A DNA stretch of 64,000 nucleotides from Tricholoma matsutake (GCA_026075535.2 AP026546.1:9672001-9736000), one strand, 5' to 3'. Shown: positions 10,084 to 21,724, counted from the stretch's first letter. Made by a program: numbers and translations. Notes: generated by a model not told the origin, from the letters alone.

Positions 10084-10792
10084 TATGCAATATACTCTCT
10101 TCTATCCACCCCAGCTTTTCAATTTACAGCATGTTGTGTCATTGCTGTGATATTCTCAAATTATTGGAACACATAATTCAACTTATTCTCTGGTACATGC
10201 TACAACCTCTCCTGCTTTATGGACATCCTCTAATGAAGGTAAGCATTATCCACTATCAGTGTCTGTCTGAATGTCAATGGAAAGTGACAGGTTCTGGTCT
10301 ACAGGCCTTGGATGAGTGACTGTACCTACCTCACTACATCTCAACCTACCACATGTCTTCCCCAGGCTAATTCATCCTCATGAGGCTCTCAAAGTACCCC
10401 ATTTCATTTGTGTATTAATGGGATGGAACTGCTAGAAGACAGTAGTAAAAAAATAGGTGAGTATCTGATAAACCTACTTTCCTGGACTAGGCTTTGACCA
10501 TATGGATTATATCTAAGCTGTTTCCTAGAGAGAATGGACTACAATATGCTCTAGATATGAGCATTTAATGATATGGATGACAGGGAAGACATGGTGAGTA
10601 AAATTCACCTTTGTTGATGGGAGACCCATGCCCTGATGGGCTGGAGCCTTTCTCCCCTGCCATGGTATGTACATATATTTACTCCCACTGAGCAATGAGC
10701 CTAGGAATTGAAGAAAGCAAACATTTTGGGCCAACAGATATCTCTCAGTAAGTATTCCCCCTCCTGAGCTTATGTTTGCTTTTCTGATGTTA
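10084..10792. other. intergenic, nothing recognised
   Basis: No ORF above about 70 codons and no recognised repeat. Short ORFs here lack homology I can name. Confidence 0.5.
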
Positions 10793-11512
10793 TGTTAAGA
10801 ACTGATCCTGAAGTGCATGTCAGAATTGGGTCAGACCCTGTGGGTGTTGATAGTGGAAGGTTGTCAGGTTGTAGCAGATTCTGCGGAAGGGAAATGGAAA
10901 GGACTTGGCTTCAACTTATAAGAAGTTGTGACCTTCACCTCATCTGGTGTTCTAATTTCAAGATGAAGGTTTGGAGGTAGGTGTGGATAGGTGTGGGAAG
11001 TGCAGGGAAGGAGTATAGAGAGACTTGGGTTAAGTTTGGATGAGACCAGAACTTTGGAGGGAGAACTAGGGGTCGAGTTGAATGGAGTTTGGACTCTCAG
11101 AGGACAGAGGTAGGAGTGGAACAAAATGGATTGGCAGGTTAAGTAGAATTTATGTCAAATCTTTATTGAGTCTTTGTCAATATACAAACTGAGGAATACA
11201 AGTCAAAACTAACTAAGCTTAAATAATGGGATACAGAATTGGAATGTCTTGGTAACTGTGGCAGTGTCTCGACTGTGTAAATAAATTACTTAGTGGGGGC
11301 TGCACAGGAGTCCATAGTCAAATTTGCGAAAGAGACAGCAGCCTTGAGAAGGTGGCTGTGGGTGCTGTACAAGGCAGCCTGATGCACAGCAGTGTGGGCA
11401 GTGCAAGGCAGCTGGGAATGAAAGCAGAAAGAGTCGGTGAATGTCAGGTTCGAGATGTGGAAAAGGGTCAGATGGATGTGGGTTCCAATTGGGTGAGGAA
11501 CAGTTCTTGACA
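10793..11512 (-). repeat. G2 3' LTR
   Basis: 720 bp on the left side of the minus-strand element. Next to it, internally, the minus strand reads AAGGGGGAAATAC, a good polypurine tract. Confidence 0.85.
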
Positions 11513-11650
11513 GTATTTCCCCCTTAGTGCCGAGCCTATGAGGCACGTGGGTGTTTCAGTCCAAATAAGGAAGTTGGTTGAATTTCTGAATGTGGCAGTT
11601 GGGTTAAAAAAAATTTCAACGTTGTTTCTTACCATCACCACCTATCCATT

Positions 11651-12864
11651 ATGTCCCCCCCAGCATTCTCCAGGAATGCCAAGTTGGCCACAATGAAGGC
11701 CCAACATGAACAGATGGAGCAGGAGATGAGGGAGCTAGAGGAGGAAGCAATGAGGCAGGAAGAGGAGGAGCTATTAAACTCTGAAAAGAGAATGACCAGA
11801 CTGGGGATTGAACCCAGGACCTTCCAGACATATACCAGATGCTCTAACCACTGAGCTATCAGGCCTTACCAGTAGAATTCATTTTTTAATGATAAGCTCT
11901 ACCCTCAGAGTAACCATATACTCCTTGAAAGACTTATATCATGCTCAACCCTGTGATACAAATGACTGCTTAGGTAAGAGGCCACCTGATGGTCCATTCA
12001 CACATGTGTCAGATTACCTAGTCCAACAGGAGCAGAGGCTGCAGGAGGCGCAAAAAGCAGCAGAGGAGGCTGCAAAGGCTGAGGCAGCATGCCAGGAGGC
12101 AGAGCCTGGAAGAAAGAAGTGGTGGCTGCACAAAAAGCAGAGAAGAAGCAGGTGGCTGCAGTTGCAGGTTTGGGCAAAGAGGCTGAGGGGAGCAAGTCTC
12201 CAAAGAAGAAGAAGGTCACCAAGTCAAAGGCGAGAGTGGGGTCAGAGGAATCCAAGGGTCTGGTGCAGGTGCAGGTGGCTGTGCCTTGCAAACAGTAGGA
12301 TTTTGTTTTACTTGTCCTTCTTCCTTTACTGATGAATGGCATAGATGTAAATACCAGAAGATTTTGTGTTTCAAGATGGGTGTGTGGGGATGTGTGTGAA
12401 ACAATTGCATGCACATCAAGCATAAATACGAGGAGGTAGTGTGGAAGGGGCAGGAGGCCCCTGCAGCAAAAATGGTGGGCAACACAGCAGAAATGGCAGG
12501 TTTGGTGGGGGGAAGCGGGGAGATTGTGGAGCTGCTGTGACAACTGGTGAAGGTGGTGAGGAAAGGGTTTGCCAAGGTCGCAAATAGTGTGTGGGAGACA
12601 ATGGAGGAGGTTTGGGACACATTGGACCTGGAGTGGGAAGAGGATGAGAGTGACAGGGAGGAGAATGATGAAGAGGAAGATGAAGTTGAGCAGGCAGTGA
12701 GGGAGTCCAGGTGGGAAAGGCATGGAATCTGCCAGTCTGGAGACGACTGGGTGGCATTCCAGAAATATCTGGAGAAGAGGTGGCAGATAACAAGGAGGAG
12801 GAGGAGGGTGAGGAAGAGGGTGAGGATTATGAAGAGTGAGGGGGAAGTGGATGTGGAAGTGTAG
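11651..12864 (+). pseudogene. G2 antisense accessory ORF (coiled-coil/acidic), broken
   Basis: Opposite in strand to G2 pol and lying between pol and the 3' LTR. Start ATG 11651, then EQMEQEMRELEEEAMRQEEE, a tRNA-like insertion of about 230 bp, then Ala/Glu/Lys-rich repeats (AQKAAEEAAKAEAACQEAE), a basic SPKKKK patch, an acidic block (DLEWEEDESDREENDEEEDE near 12630) and a Trp-rich tail. Stops include a TGA near 12538 where arginine fits. Heptad-like Glu/Lys pattern suggests coiled coil. I do not recognise its function. Confidence 0.55.
11787..11862 (-). other. tRNA-like sequence inserted in the antisense ORF
   Basis: Minus strand: GATAGCTCAGTGGTTAGAGC (D-arm, A box) and CTGGGTTCAATCCCCAG (perfect 5-bp T stem, B box) in a tRNA-sized 72-nt unit. 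The acceptor stem has a mismatch and wobble, and the anticodon loop lacks U33, so it is more likely a tRNA-derived repeat or tRNA pseudogene than a working gene. Confidence 0.65.
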
Positions 12865-12961
12865 GGATCCAGTTGGATCCAAAAAATTCTTTTTATTATT
12901 TTGTTTGTAATACATCTGTTTCTGAATTGTGGCTGAGTGAATGAGTAAAGGTGAAGAGGAC

Positions 12962-14340
12962 TTAAGCAGATAATAGACTGGGTTTCTGCAGGTAGCGGGT
13001 GTGAAAATCCACAAGGAGTTCTTGGGCATGATTGAGTTCTGTAGCAGGTAACCAGGAGGTTTCTTCATTGGTTCCCTGGTAACCTTCCCATTGGACAAGG
13101 TAGAGTATCTTGCAGCGATGTCGGTTGTCGACCTTGGAGTCAAGGACTTCAGCAATCTCATACTCGAGCTTGTCATCGATAGTGATAGGAGGAGGTGGGG
13201 GTTTTACCCAGTTGGGAATTGTGTTTGGGGAGTGTTCTTCTAGTTGGGAGACATGGAAGACAGTGTGGATGGCCCACATGTGGTCCAGAAGCTGCAGGGT
13301 GACTGAGTGAGTACCTGGGTGGGTGATGATCTTGAAGGGACCATGGTTCTTTTCAGAAAGTTTCCTAGAGGGACAGGTGGTGCAGATATTTTCTGCAGTG
13401 ACATAGGCAAAATCACCAATGTTGAAGTTGGGTGCAGGTGCCCAATGTTTGTCCACAGGGCCTTGATAATGTTCTTGAGCAGCCACAAGCTGTTTCCAAA
13501 GTTCCTGATGAAGGTCATCTAAGTTGACGATGAACTCGCAGGCATGTTGTGAGGCCAAGTCACATTTGGGAAAGATGGAAATGTTTGGGTGGTAGCCTTT
13601 GTTGGTGAAGAAAGGGGATATGCCAGTAGAGGTAGAGGGAGTATTGTTGTAGGCAAATTTGCCCAAGGGTAAGAGGTGAGACCAGTCATCCTGCTGATAG
13701 TTACAGAAGATCCAGAGATACTGCTCAAGGGTCTGATTAAGTCATTCCATCTGACTGTCACCTTGTGGATGATAACCCAAAGTGAAATGGATCTGCATGT
13801 CGAGAGGTTTTCTGAGGGAGCAGAAAAAATGGGAGACAAATTCAGATCCTCAGTTGCAAGTGATGTGAGATGGTATGCCATGCTTGGAGAAGATGTGGAG
13901 GACAAACAGGTTGGCTAATTCTTGGGCTGTGATTTTGTTAACAGTTGGGATGAAAATGCCTTGTTTGGTGAGTTGGTCAACAATGACCAGAATAGTGGTG
14001 TGGCCATTGGACTCAGGTAATTGCTCAATGAAATCCATGGAGATCAAGTTCCAATTCCAGGACTGGAAGTTGCTTCAGGAACCCATAGGGTTTGTGTCAA
14101 GGCAATTTGGATCACTTGCAAGTTGTACAGGACCTGCAAAATTCCTGGATGAGGGTGCAGAGGTTTGGCCAGAAATATTCCCAGCAGATGAGCTGCAGGG
14201 TTTTGTTTTGTCCAAAGTGACCAGAGAGGATATGATTGTGTTTGTACTGCAGGACCTTGAGATGAAGATCTGCAACATCAGGAACATATGTAGATCTAGT
14301 TGAAGTGACAGAGGAATCCTGCCTTGTCTATAGTCCAATT
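12962..14340 (-). pseudogene. G2 integrase with chromodomain, broken
   Basis: In gene order: HHCC zinc module near 14260-14110 (YKHNHILSGHFG ... CRSCTTCK), catalytic core near 14047-13660 (MDFIEQLPESNGHTT; a TGA interrupts at the CNxGSEF motif where arginine is expected), then from 13666 an intact 234-codon frame with the integrase C-terminus (GDFAYVTAENI) and a chromodomain (LEYEIAEVLDSK ... YLVQWEGYQGTNEETSWLP). At least two frameshifts. Confidence 0.88.
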
Positions 14341-14506
14341 GGGGTCAGTAGGTGTCACAAGGTGGGCAGATGATAGTGGGTCAAGGGGTAAGGAGGTGCA
14401 GATGTCGTTGTGAAGTTTCTCAGCATCCATGATTACTGCTTGTCATATGATGGGTATTGCGAGGTAGGTGGCACAAAGAGAAGAGTTGTTCTTGTGTGAA
14501 TACAGG

Positions 14507-15800
14507 TCAGAAATTTGTTGGGTTTATGGAGGTGAAGTCGCTATTTCCCCCTTTGCGGTAGATGTCCCAACTTCTTCTGAGCATGTCTGGCTTGGCCCCA
14601 AATTTTTTAGGGTGGAAGCAGATAACAAGGTTAAACTGTGAGAGATACTCAGACCATCTGGCCTGGTGGCAGCTGAGCAATTTAGTGGTGCTGAAGTACT
14701 CAATATTTTTGTGGTCCATGACTACATTGATCAGGTTTGCCCAACCCTCAAAATATTGCCATCAATGTTTGAAGGCTTCGAAAATGGCCAGAAGTTCCTT
14801 ATCATGTGTATTGTAATTCAGTTCGGCAGGGTTGAAGGAGCAGGAATGGAAGTGACCAGATGAATCTCACCATCTGCAGTGTAGACTGAGAGGATAGCCA
14901 CTAGGGCATAATCAGAAGCATCAGTTTCAAGTACCATTTGGGAGTTGGGTACCCATTGAGTTGAGATGGGAGTGTGAGTGAATTCTTGTTTGAGCTTTTC
15001 AAAAGCATTGCAGCACTTCTTGTTGAAGTCCCAGGGTGTGGATTTCTGTGTCAAGTGGGTGAGTGGAATGACAATGTCTGAATAGCCATTAATGAAGTGG
15101 TGGTAAAACTTACAAAAGCCTAAGAAGGATTGGATATCTTTAACTTTCCTAGGCTTGGGCCAGTCAAGCACTGTTCTGACTTTATCCTCAGACATCCACA
15201 GTCCATTTTGTGACAAGATGAAACCTAGATATTCAACAGTGTCTTTGTGGAATTCACATTTCTGTGGCAAGGCATCAAGACCATGTTTCTGGAGTCTTCT
15301 TTGACCCCATGTTGGGACTTGTCATCGGAGTAAATGAGGATGTCATTGAGGTAGACAATGACACAGATATCCAGCAAGTCGCTGAAGATGTCATTCATGA
15401 ACCACTGGAAAACTGCGGGTGCATTAGTGAGACCAAAAGGAACCAGCAACCACTTGAAGGATCTGTAGCAGGTGTGGAAAGTCATTTTCCACTCATCACC
15501 ATCTGCAATGTGGACTAGGTGATAGGTGTGCCACAAGTCTATCTTGGTGAACAAACAGGCCTTTCAGGGGGAGTCAAGCAGGTCAGAAATGAGTGGAAGT
15601 AGGTAGCAGTCCTTTTTTGTGAGATGGTTGAGCCCTTGGTAATCAACACAAAGTCATAGGCTGCCATCCTTCTTCTTGACGAAGAGAATTGGAGCGCTGT
15701 GTGGGGATTTAGATGGGCAGATGAAACCTGAGCAGATGTTCTTGTCAATGAAAACTCATAAGGCTTCTAATTCAGAGGGAGAGAGAGAGAATACATGCAG
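14507..15800 (-). pseudogene. G2 reverse transcriptase-RNase H, broken, catalytic Asp lost
   Basis: RT pieces: FTKIDLWHTYHLV (about 15550), FGLTNAPAVFQWFMND, then VYLNDILIY near 15345 where YLDD is expected. RT thumb and connection in 15270-14818 (YLGFILSQNG, VQ/IQSFLGFCKFY), RNase H start ETDASDYALVAIL, then DHKNIEYF from 14719. Several frameshifts. The Asp-to-Asn change fits a CpG transition (GAT to AAT after CTC). Confidence 0.88.
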
Positions 15801-15907
15801 CCCAGAGGAGGGGGAGCATTATCTTCTGTCTCTATCTTGAGGTCATAAGGGCAATGCAGAGGAAGAGTATCTGCTTTGGTCTTATTAAAGACATCAGCAA
15901 ATTCATG

Positions 15908-16470
15908 TTACTCAGTGGGAATGCCAGAAAGATCAGCTGGGTTTGAGGATTGAGCTGAGCATGCGGCTTCTGGAGTGAAGGTCATCTGGAAGGCTACTGC
16001 CCCAGGAAGTTTGCTAGCACATGCATAAGCAGCAGCATTGATGAATGAAATGTTGGGAGGGGAAAGCTTAGGTGGAATGGGGGGTTCTGAAGGTGCAGGC
16101 AAACCATGGGTTTCTACCAGAAGGTTCAGGGACATGGGTGATGTCAAGGGTGCTGGACCTCTATGATCTGCAGAATGGAAAGTGATTTGGCTTGAAGACC
16201 AGTCAATCAATGGATTGTATTGCTTCAGCCAGTTATGACTGAGTACAGCAGAACAGGAAGAGTTGAGTGAGATTACACAGAATGACAGATTGAACACTTC
16301 ACTGGTGGGAAATGTGACTGGAAGTTTGATGACTTGAGTTATGGTGGAGATGCAAGATCCATAAAAGAGCCATAGTTGGATCAGGTCAATGGATTCTGTG
16401 CTGAGTTGGTTATCCAACATGAAAGAGGAGTCAAGGAAGCAATGGGAGGAGCCAGAGTCAATAAGGGTTC
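15908..16470 (-). pseudogene. G2 aspartic protease region
   Basis: TLIDSGSSHCFLDSSF near 16460-16430 is the retropepsin active site, followed in the 170-codon frame by GSCISTITQVIKLPV and VLSHNWLKQYNPLIDW (the second conserved protease block, ILG-like). Processes the polyprotein in related elements. Confidence 0.82.
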
Positions 16471-16620
16471 ACATGGGGGCAGAATAGTTGGGAATGGTTA
16501 AAAGGATGGTGAGGGAGTCAGGGTCAGAAAGAGTGGACACATTGAGACAAACATAGGCAGCCAAATGGGTAAGGTCAATGCAACCCCCAGCCCCAATGGC
16601 TGTTTCCTGAGGGTTGCAGA

Positions 16621-17813
16621 TTATTTTTCTGAGTCCACACTGTCGGAAATGACAGCAGAAGTGCAGGCTTTTGTGGCTTTGGATTTTGAGCAGCTTGCTG
16701 CTATATGCCCTTCCTCACCACAGTAGAGACAGAGTCTCTCTTTCATGTGATGTTCATGTTCATCCTCAGTAAGCTTACCATTCTTCCCCAACTTATTGGA
16801 GATGGAAGATTTGGGCTTATCCCAGGGAGTGTTCTTTGTTGCAGAAGACTGCTTGTTGGAGGCATTACTGTGGGTGGAATTCAAGGAGAATTGGTTGGTA
16901 GACAAGGAAGGACCTTTGGAAGTGTCCTTCCAGCCAGGGTTAGAAAAGCTACTGGAATTCTTTGTTTCAAGGTGGGTTTCTTCCTCTTGTATCCAGTAGA
17001 TGTCATCGCTGTCCTGCACTTTGAAGCGCAGTTCTGCAAGAGTCTTGGGTTTACCACCCCAAAGAACTTCTATGTGAAGTCGGAGACCATGGAAATAGTG
17101 GTCATGAAGGGCGGCTTCATTCCAGTTGACTCTAGAAGCTAATTCCCCAAATCAATGTCATACTTTGTGATATGACCACCTTTCTTCATTGCTAAGTCAG
17201 AGAGAGCTTTTTCCACATCTCCAACCAGGTCATGCGGGCTGAAGTTGCTTTTGAGCTCAGTGAGGAAAGCTTCATAGTCCCACATCCAGTGTGCGAAATC
17301 TGTTGGGTCATTAAGACCAGGCTCAAACCAACTAAGAGCTGATCCTTTAAGATAAGAAAGGATAAATATGATCTTTTTTTTATCAGAGGAAAATATGTGT
17401 GGATGGTCACGGAAATGGAGATTACAGGAGACTAAGAAGTCTCTAAGTTTCTTTGGATTGGTGCCGTCAAAAGTGTCAGGGTCCCAACCTTTGATTTTTT
17501 CGGTCTTGGGTGCATTATTCTGATGAAGGGTGCAGATACTCTCCAAGAGGTTGTAAAGGACATCTATGAACCTATCCCCTGGATCAGGGTTTTCCACCAT
17601 GGGAGGTTGATCATCTGGATCATTGGGATTGGGGTCACCCCCAGGGCCATCAGGACCACTAGGGTCACTGGGTCCACTGGGTGGTCCATCCTCTAGACCA
17701 GGATCTTCCAACCCAAAGTGTTCAAGCTGGTCGATGCCCCCTACATACTCAAGGGGAGTTATGGGTTGAAAATCTTCTGGGTTGGCAGAAGAGTGCGGGG
17801 CGTGGGTAGACAT
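16621..17813 (-). pseudogene. gag: G2 Gag, one frameshift
   Basis: ATG at 17813; Pro/Gly/Asp-rich N-terminus, then the capsid-like block (KGWDPDTFDGTNPKKLRDFL, KKIIFILSYLKGSALSWFEP). A frameshift near 17142 leads into WNEAALHDHYFHGL and the frame 17019-16621 with a regular CCHC knuckle (CLYCGEEGHIAASC, about 16720). Good length for a fungal gypsy Gag. Confidence 0.88.
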
Positions 17814-18045
17814 GAGATTAGCACTGATTGATGGGGCTCCTGAGCCAATTTGTCAGAAGATGTTTGAGGGTCTGGAAGATACTCCAAAAGTAGTGGTGGG
17901 TTGAGGGTCGGGAAGAGTGGATCACTGAATTGCAGAGATCCCAGGAATGGTGCTGGCATGTTGGGAATTTCTGGTTGTGTGCTGGTGGGTCTTGGTAGGG
18001 GTCATAGAGAGGAATGAGACAAGTGAAGTGTGAGTTCATATATAC

Positions 18046-19404
18046 TGTTAAGAACTGATCCTGAAGTGCACATCAGAATCTGGTTGGACCCTGCAGGTGT
18101 CAATAGCGGAAAGTTGTTGGGTTGTAGCAGATTCTGCAGAAGGGAAATGGAAAGGACTTTTAAGAACTGATCCTAGGTGTACATTGGAATCCGATTGGAC
18201 CCTGCAGGTGTTGATAGCAGAAGATTGTCAGGTCATGGTGGATTCTGTGGAGGGGGAAATGGAAAGGACTTGGCTTCAGCTTGTAAGAAGCTGAGCCCTT
18301 CACCTCGTCTGGTGTCCTAATTTCAAGATGAAGCTTTAGAGGTAGGAGTGCAGGAGTGCAGGTAAATGCAGGAAGGAGTACTGAGGGACTTGGGTTAAGT
18401 TTGGATGAGAACAGAACTTCAGAGGGAGACTAAGAGGTTGAGTCAAATGGAGTTCAGACTCTTAGATGACTGAGGTAGGAGTAAAGCAAGATTTAGATTG
18501 GCAGGTTAAAGTTGAGTCTATGTCAATATACAAACTGAGGAATACAAGGTGAAACTAACTAAGCTTAAATACTGTAGTCCAGAATAAAGGCAGAACAGAA
18601 ATGGAGGCTGCAGCAGTGTCTTGACTGTGTAGATAAATTACCTAGTGGGACCTCCACAGGAATCCATAGTCAAATTTGCAAAAGAGATGGCGGCCTTGGG
18701 AAGGCAGCCATGGGGGCTGTACAAGGCGGCTGGGAGCAAAAGTGGGAGGAGTTGACAAATGTCGGGTTTGATGTGCAGAAAAGGGTCAGACGGATGCAGG
18801 TTCCAATTGGGCGAGGAACAGTTTTTGACAAGGACTTGGCTTCAACTTATAAGAAGTTGCACCCTTCACCTCATCTGGTGTCCTAATTTCAAGATGAAGG
18901 TTTGAGGTAGGAGCAGGTAGGTGTGGGAAGTGCAGGGAAGGAGTATAGAGAGACTTGGGTTAAGTTTGGATGAGACCAGAACTTTGGAGGGAGAACTAGA
19001 GGTTGAGTCAAATGGAGTTTGGACTCTCAGAGGATGGAGGTAGGAGTGGAATGAAATGGATTGGCAGGTTAAGTAGAATTTATGTCAAATCTTTATTGAG
19101 TCTTTGTCAATATATGAACTGAGGAATACAAGTCAAAACTAACTAAGCTTAAATACTGGGGTACGGAATTGGAACATCTCGGTAACTGTGGCAGTGTCTT
19201 GACTGTGTAAATAAATTACTTAGTGGGGGCTGCACAGGAGTCCATAGTCAAATTTACAAAAGAGATGGCAGCCTTGAGAAGGTGGCTGTGGGTGCTGTAC
19301 AAGGCGGCCTGATGCACAGCAGTGTGGGCAGTGCAAGGTGGCCAGGAACAAAAGTGGAAGGAGTCAGTGAATGTTGGGTTTGAGATGTGGAAAAGGGTCA
19401 GACA
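18046..19404 (-). repeat. G2 5' LTR, split by a solo LTR
   Basis: Starts TGTTAAGAACTG, ends GACA. Removing the nested copy leaves about 681 bp; roughly 37 bp are missing near the outer end compared with the other LTR. Confidence 0.85.
18158..18830 (-). mobile_element. solo LTR of the G2 family nested in a G2 LTR
   Basis: 673 bp, TTTTAAGAACTG to CAGTTTTTGACA, bordered by the 5-bp duplication AGGAC at 18153-18157 and 18831-18835. The host LTR reads on unbroken across it. A solo LTR arises when the two LTRs of an inserted element recombine. Confidence 0.88.
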
Positions 19405-20517
19405 GTATAGTGTATCTAGGGACTCCAATACCCCATGTGCATCCAGCAGAGGAACACACAGGTGAACAGGTGAGTCACTATCTCTCTCACTACCACTCAC
19501 AACTCATCTGACACTTAATCCTTGCTCCCTTTGTCTCCATACTCTATTACCCACTTCTCATGACACCTCTTCATCATTTAATGAGTGCACTTTTGGTCCT
19601 GAAGCATGTGCAGCTGAACAGAAGGAACCCCTCTACCCCTCCCCTTTATGATTTTGCTTTTTTTCCTGTGGTATCATATGGAATAACTTCACATCATGTA
19701 TATGGTTTCTTTTGTAAATAGTACACCTAGAACCTCAGACAGGACCCTTCACATAAGAGTACAGCAGTTCCTCTCACCCCTCCCCCAGAGAAATGTGCAC
19801 CCTACAATTTATTATGGCCATAAAAGCAGAATTAATGTTGTATTATCACCATATATATATAAATAGTTGGTTTCTACAAAAGGAATGAAGGGAAAGGGCA
19901 TAGAATAAGGGGAACAGTCTGCTCACTGTTGGAGATGATGGGGGGCACAACATTAGCTGAGCGTGGGTGGACACAACATTCTCATGATCTGGAGAGCTCA
20001 GATGTAGTCTACTGATAACTACTTTCCATCTAGGGAAGATCAGATTAGGTGATGTGACAAGATAGTCACAATCATTAAAAATCTAACTGCTGTACCCACT
20101 GCCCTAGGTTTTGCCCATGGTGTAATCTAATGACCTGAAAAGTCAAGTGTGATATTATTTAACATGATACTGATTTGTGTACCCCTAATATGTCTATTGC
20201 ATAAGATTACTATTCTGAGTCCTCAGTATTGAGAATGAGGTTTATGTCTGGTTTCTGCTTCCAACCTGAGCTAGCATGGGAATATGAATCTAACTTGTGG
20301 TTAGAGGGCCAGGTCTGGCAGGTATGAGTCCTTATGTTTTTTTTAACAGATTTATTTATTTTATTTAAAATCCTTTGTCTCTCTGTCATTATAAATATTT
20401 AAAATTAAGATGTTTGACATGAAAACTAAGTACTGAGATCAACTAATTAACTAGCTAACTAACTACCTATGTAACAGCTATTTTTTGGCATATATTGCCA
20501 ACACTGCAACCTTGTTG
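19405..20517. other. intergenic, nothing recognised
   Basis: AT-rich, no ORF above 60 codons that I can support and no recognised repeat. Confidence 0.5.
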
Positions 20518-21549
20518 TTATAGGACATATATTTTTTTTTCTGAAAGGCTAGTTGCATTACCTTCATTCCAGCACTTTCTCTTTGTTGTTATTCCATCAT
20601 AATACCATACATTTTTGTCAGATATAATTCGTGATGTAAAATGAAATTCTCCTGAGTAAACAACACCTTTCAAAGGCAACATAACATCTTTGTTATTATC
20701 ACCCTTGACTCTCACTGTCTTACTTATGGCTATTCCAGTCACATTCAAGCTAAACATAAGCATTTCTGGAGCCACAGAGAATCGGTGAAGAACCTTTTGA
20801 CTTGATTGACATTGCACACAATTGCCTGCAGGCTCTTCTTGCCAATTCTGAAACCAACCATTAGTAGATTTCAAACTGCTGCCTGTTATATGCATGATAT
20901 TTTCCAGTGCATCAGATGGTTCTATCTTGTTGTATGTATCACAATGAAGTTTAGCATAACAAGGAGACTCAGGCCTAACCATTAACTGTCTAGCAAGTTC
21001 TGCAATATTGGTGCCAACTTGGCCATATGGGAACAATGCATGATTTGTTTTGTATAATACCTTTCTGACATTATCTCTTGCAATCTCGAGTGTTTTTCTG
21101 CCTCTGAGAACTTCTCTGTAGTTATATGCTAGCATTTCCAATGGCTTACTTAACTGGTAGAACCACTTTGTCCATTTCTTGGGATCCTGAATCCATATAT
21201 CACATAGAATAGAAAACAAAGCATCATATGCACAGCTATAATTCTCAGAGTCCCATATTAAGCCAGCAGGGGAATCTTGTGCTGAAATAAATGTCAACTT
21301 GGCTTTCTTTTTCCTTGAAGGCCCAGATACTAGACTATTGTCCATGGTCTTACACTTAGTTCCAACAATCTGATCTGCATTGTGAATAGGCATTGTGCCT
21401 TTAGCAACAACAAATGCATGAGTATTAAGGTCATCAGAATCAACCTTATATTTATGTTTCTTTTTGTTGTCTTGAACAATCTGCCATGGACTATCTGTAA
21501 CACAAGGAAGCATATCCATAGGGTCCAATGAAGACCAAAAGATGTCCAT
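20518..21549 (-). CDS. 343-aa USP-like cysteine peptidase domain protein, transposon-type
   Basis: Uninterrupted 343-codon frame from ATG 21549. Three blocks resemble a papain-fold ubiquitin-specific peptidase: IWDSENYSCAYDALFSIL (Cys box, residues about 108-125), a CVQC pair near residue 246, and GEFHFTSRIISDKNVWYYDG (His box and Asp, near the C-terminus). A basic KKKAKLT stretch precedes the Cys box. Families with this layout recur in Agaricomycete genomes inside or beside transposons; the assignment to C19-type peptidases is from motifs only. It has no stops, unlike almost every other frame here. Could be part of a larger element whose other genes are outside or lost. Confidence 0.6.
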   Translation of the reverse strand: MDIFWSSLDPMDMLPCVTDSPWQIVQDNKKKHKYKVDSDDLNTHAFVVAKGTMPIHNADQIVGTKCKTMDNSLVSGPSRKKKAKLTFISAQDSPAGLIWDSENYSCAYDALFSILCDIWIQDPKKWTKWFYQLSKPLEMLAYNYREVLRGRKTLEIARDNVRKVLYKTNHALFPYGQVGTNIAELARQLMVRPESPCYAKLHCDTYNKIEPSDALENIMHITGSSLKSTNGWFQNWQEEPAGNCVQCQSSQKVLHRFSVAPEMLMFSLNVTGIAISKTVRVKGDNNKDVMLPLKGVVYSGEFHFTSRIISDKNVWYYDGITTKRKCWNEGNATSLSEKKIYVL

Positions 21550-21724
21550 GCCTCATCACAGGGGTTTCAATGGCACAGGACAATGACCCCCCACCCTCAC
21601 TACAAAATCAAGATGTTGGGGCTATTTTTATTATCTCATTCTTTTTCTTTCAGTCTTTTAGCAACACTGCTGTGAGCAACTGCAAGCAGGGTGTAAATAG
21701 AATCAGTTTTATTTACTATGTAAT

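Larger units (their letters stand above)
10793..19404 (-). mobile_element. G2: Ty3/gypsy chromodomain element, old, nested
   Basis: Minus-strand gag-pol (17813 down to 12962) between LTRs at 10793-11512 and 18046-19404. LTR ends are TGTTAAGAACTG and CAGTTCTTGACA on the + strand. Order in its own direction: gag, protease, RT, RNase H, integrase, chromodomain, then an ORF on the opposite strand. Many frameshifts and stops, a mutated RT active site and few CpGs point to an old insertion. No clear target duplication: flanks read TGTTA and GTATA. Its right LTR has been invaded by a solo LTR of the same family. Confidence 0.9.

Noticed and set aside
12018..13176. Minus-strand 392-aa ORF opposite the acidic ORF
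   Set aside because: Pro/Leu/Ser-rich, typical antisense shadow of a Glu/Lys-rich coding strand; its first part overlaps the true chromodomain frame in another reading frame.
10793..19404. 5-bp target duplication for G2
   Set aside because: Flanks TGTTA and GTATA do not match; the outer LTR end has a small deletion, so no claim is made.
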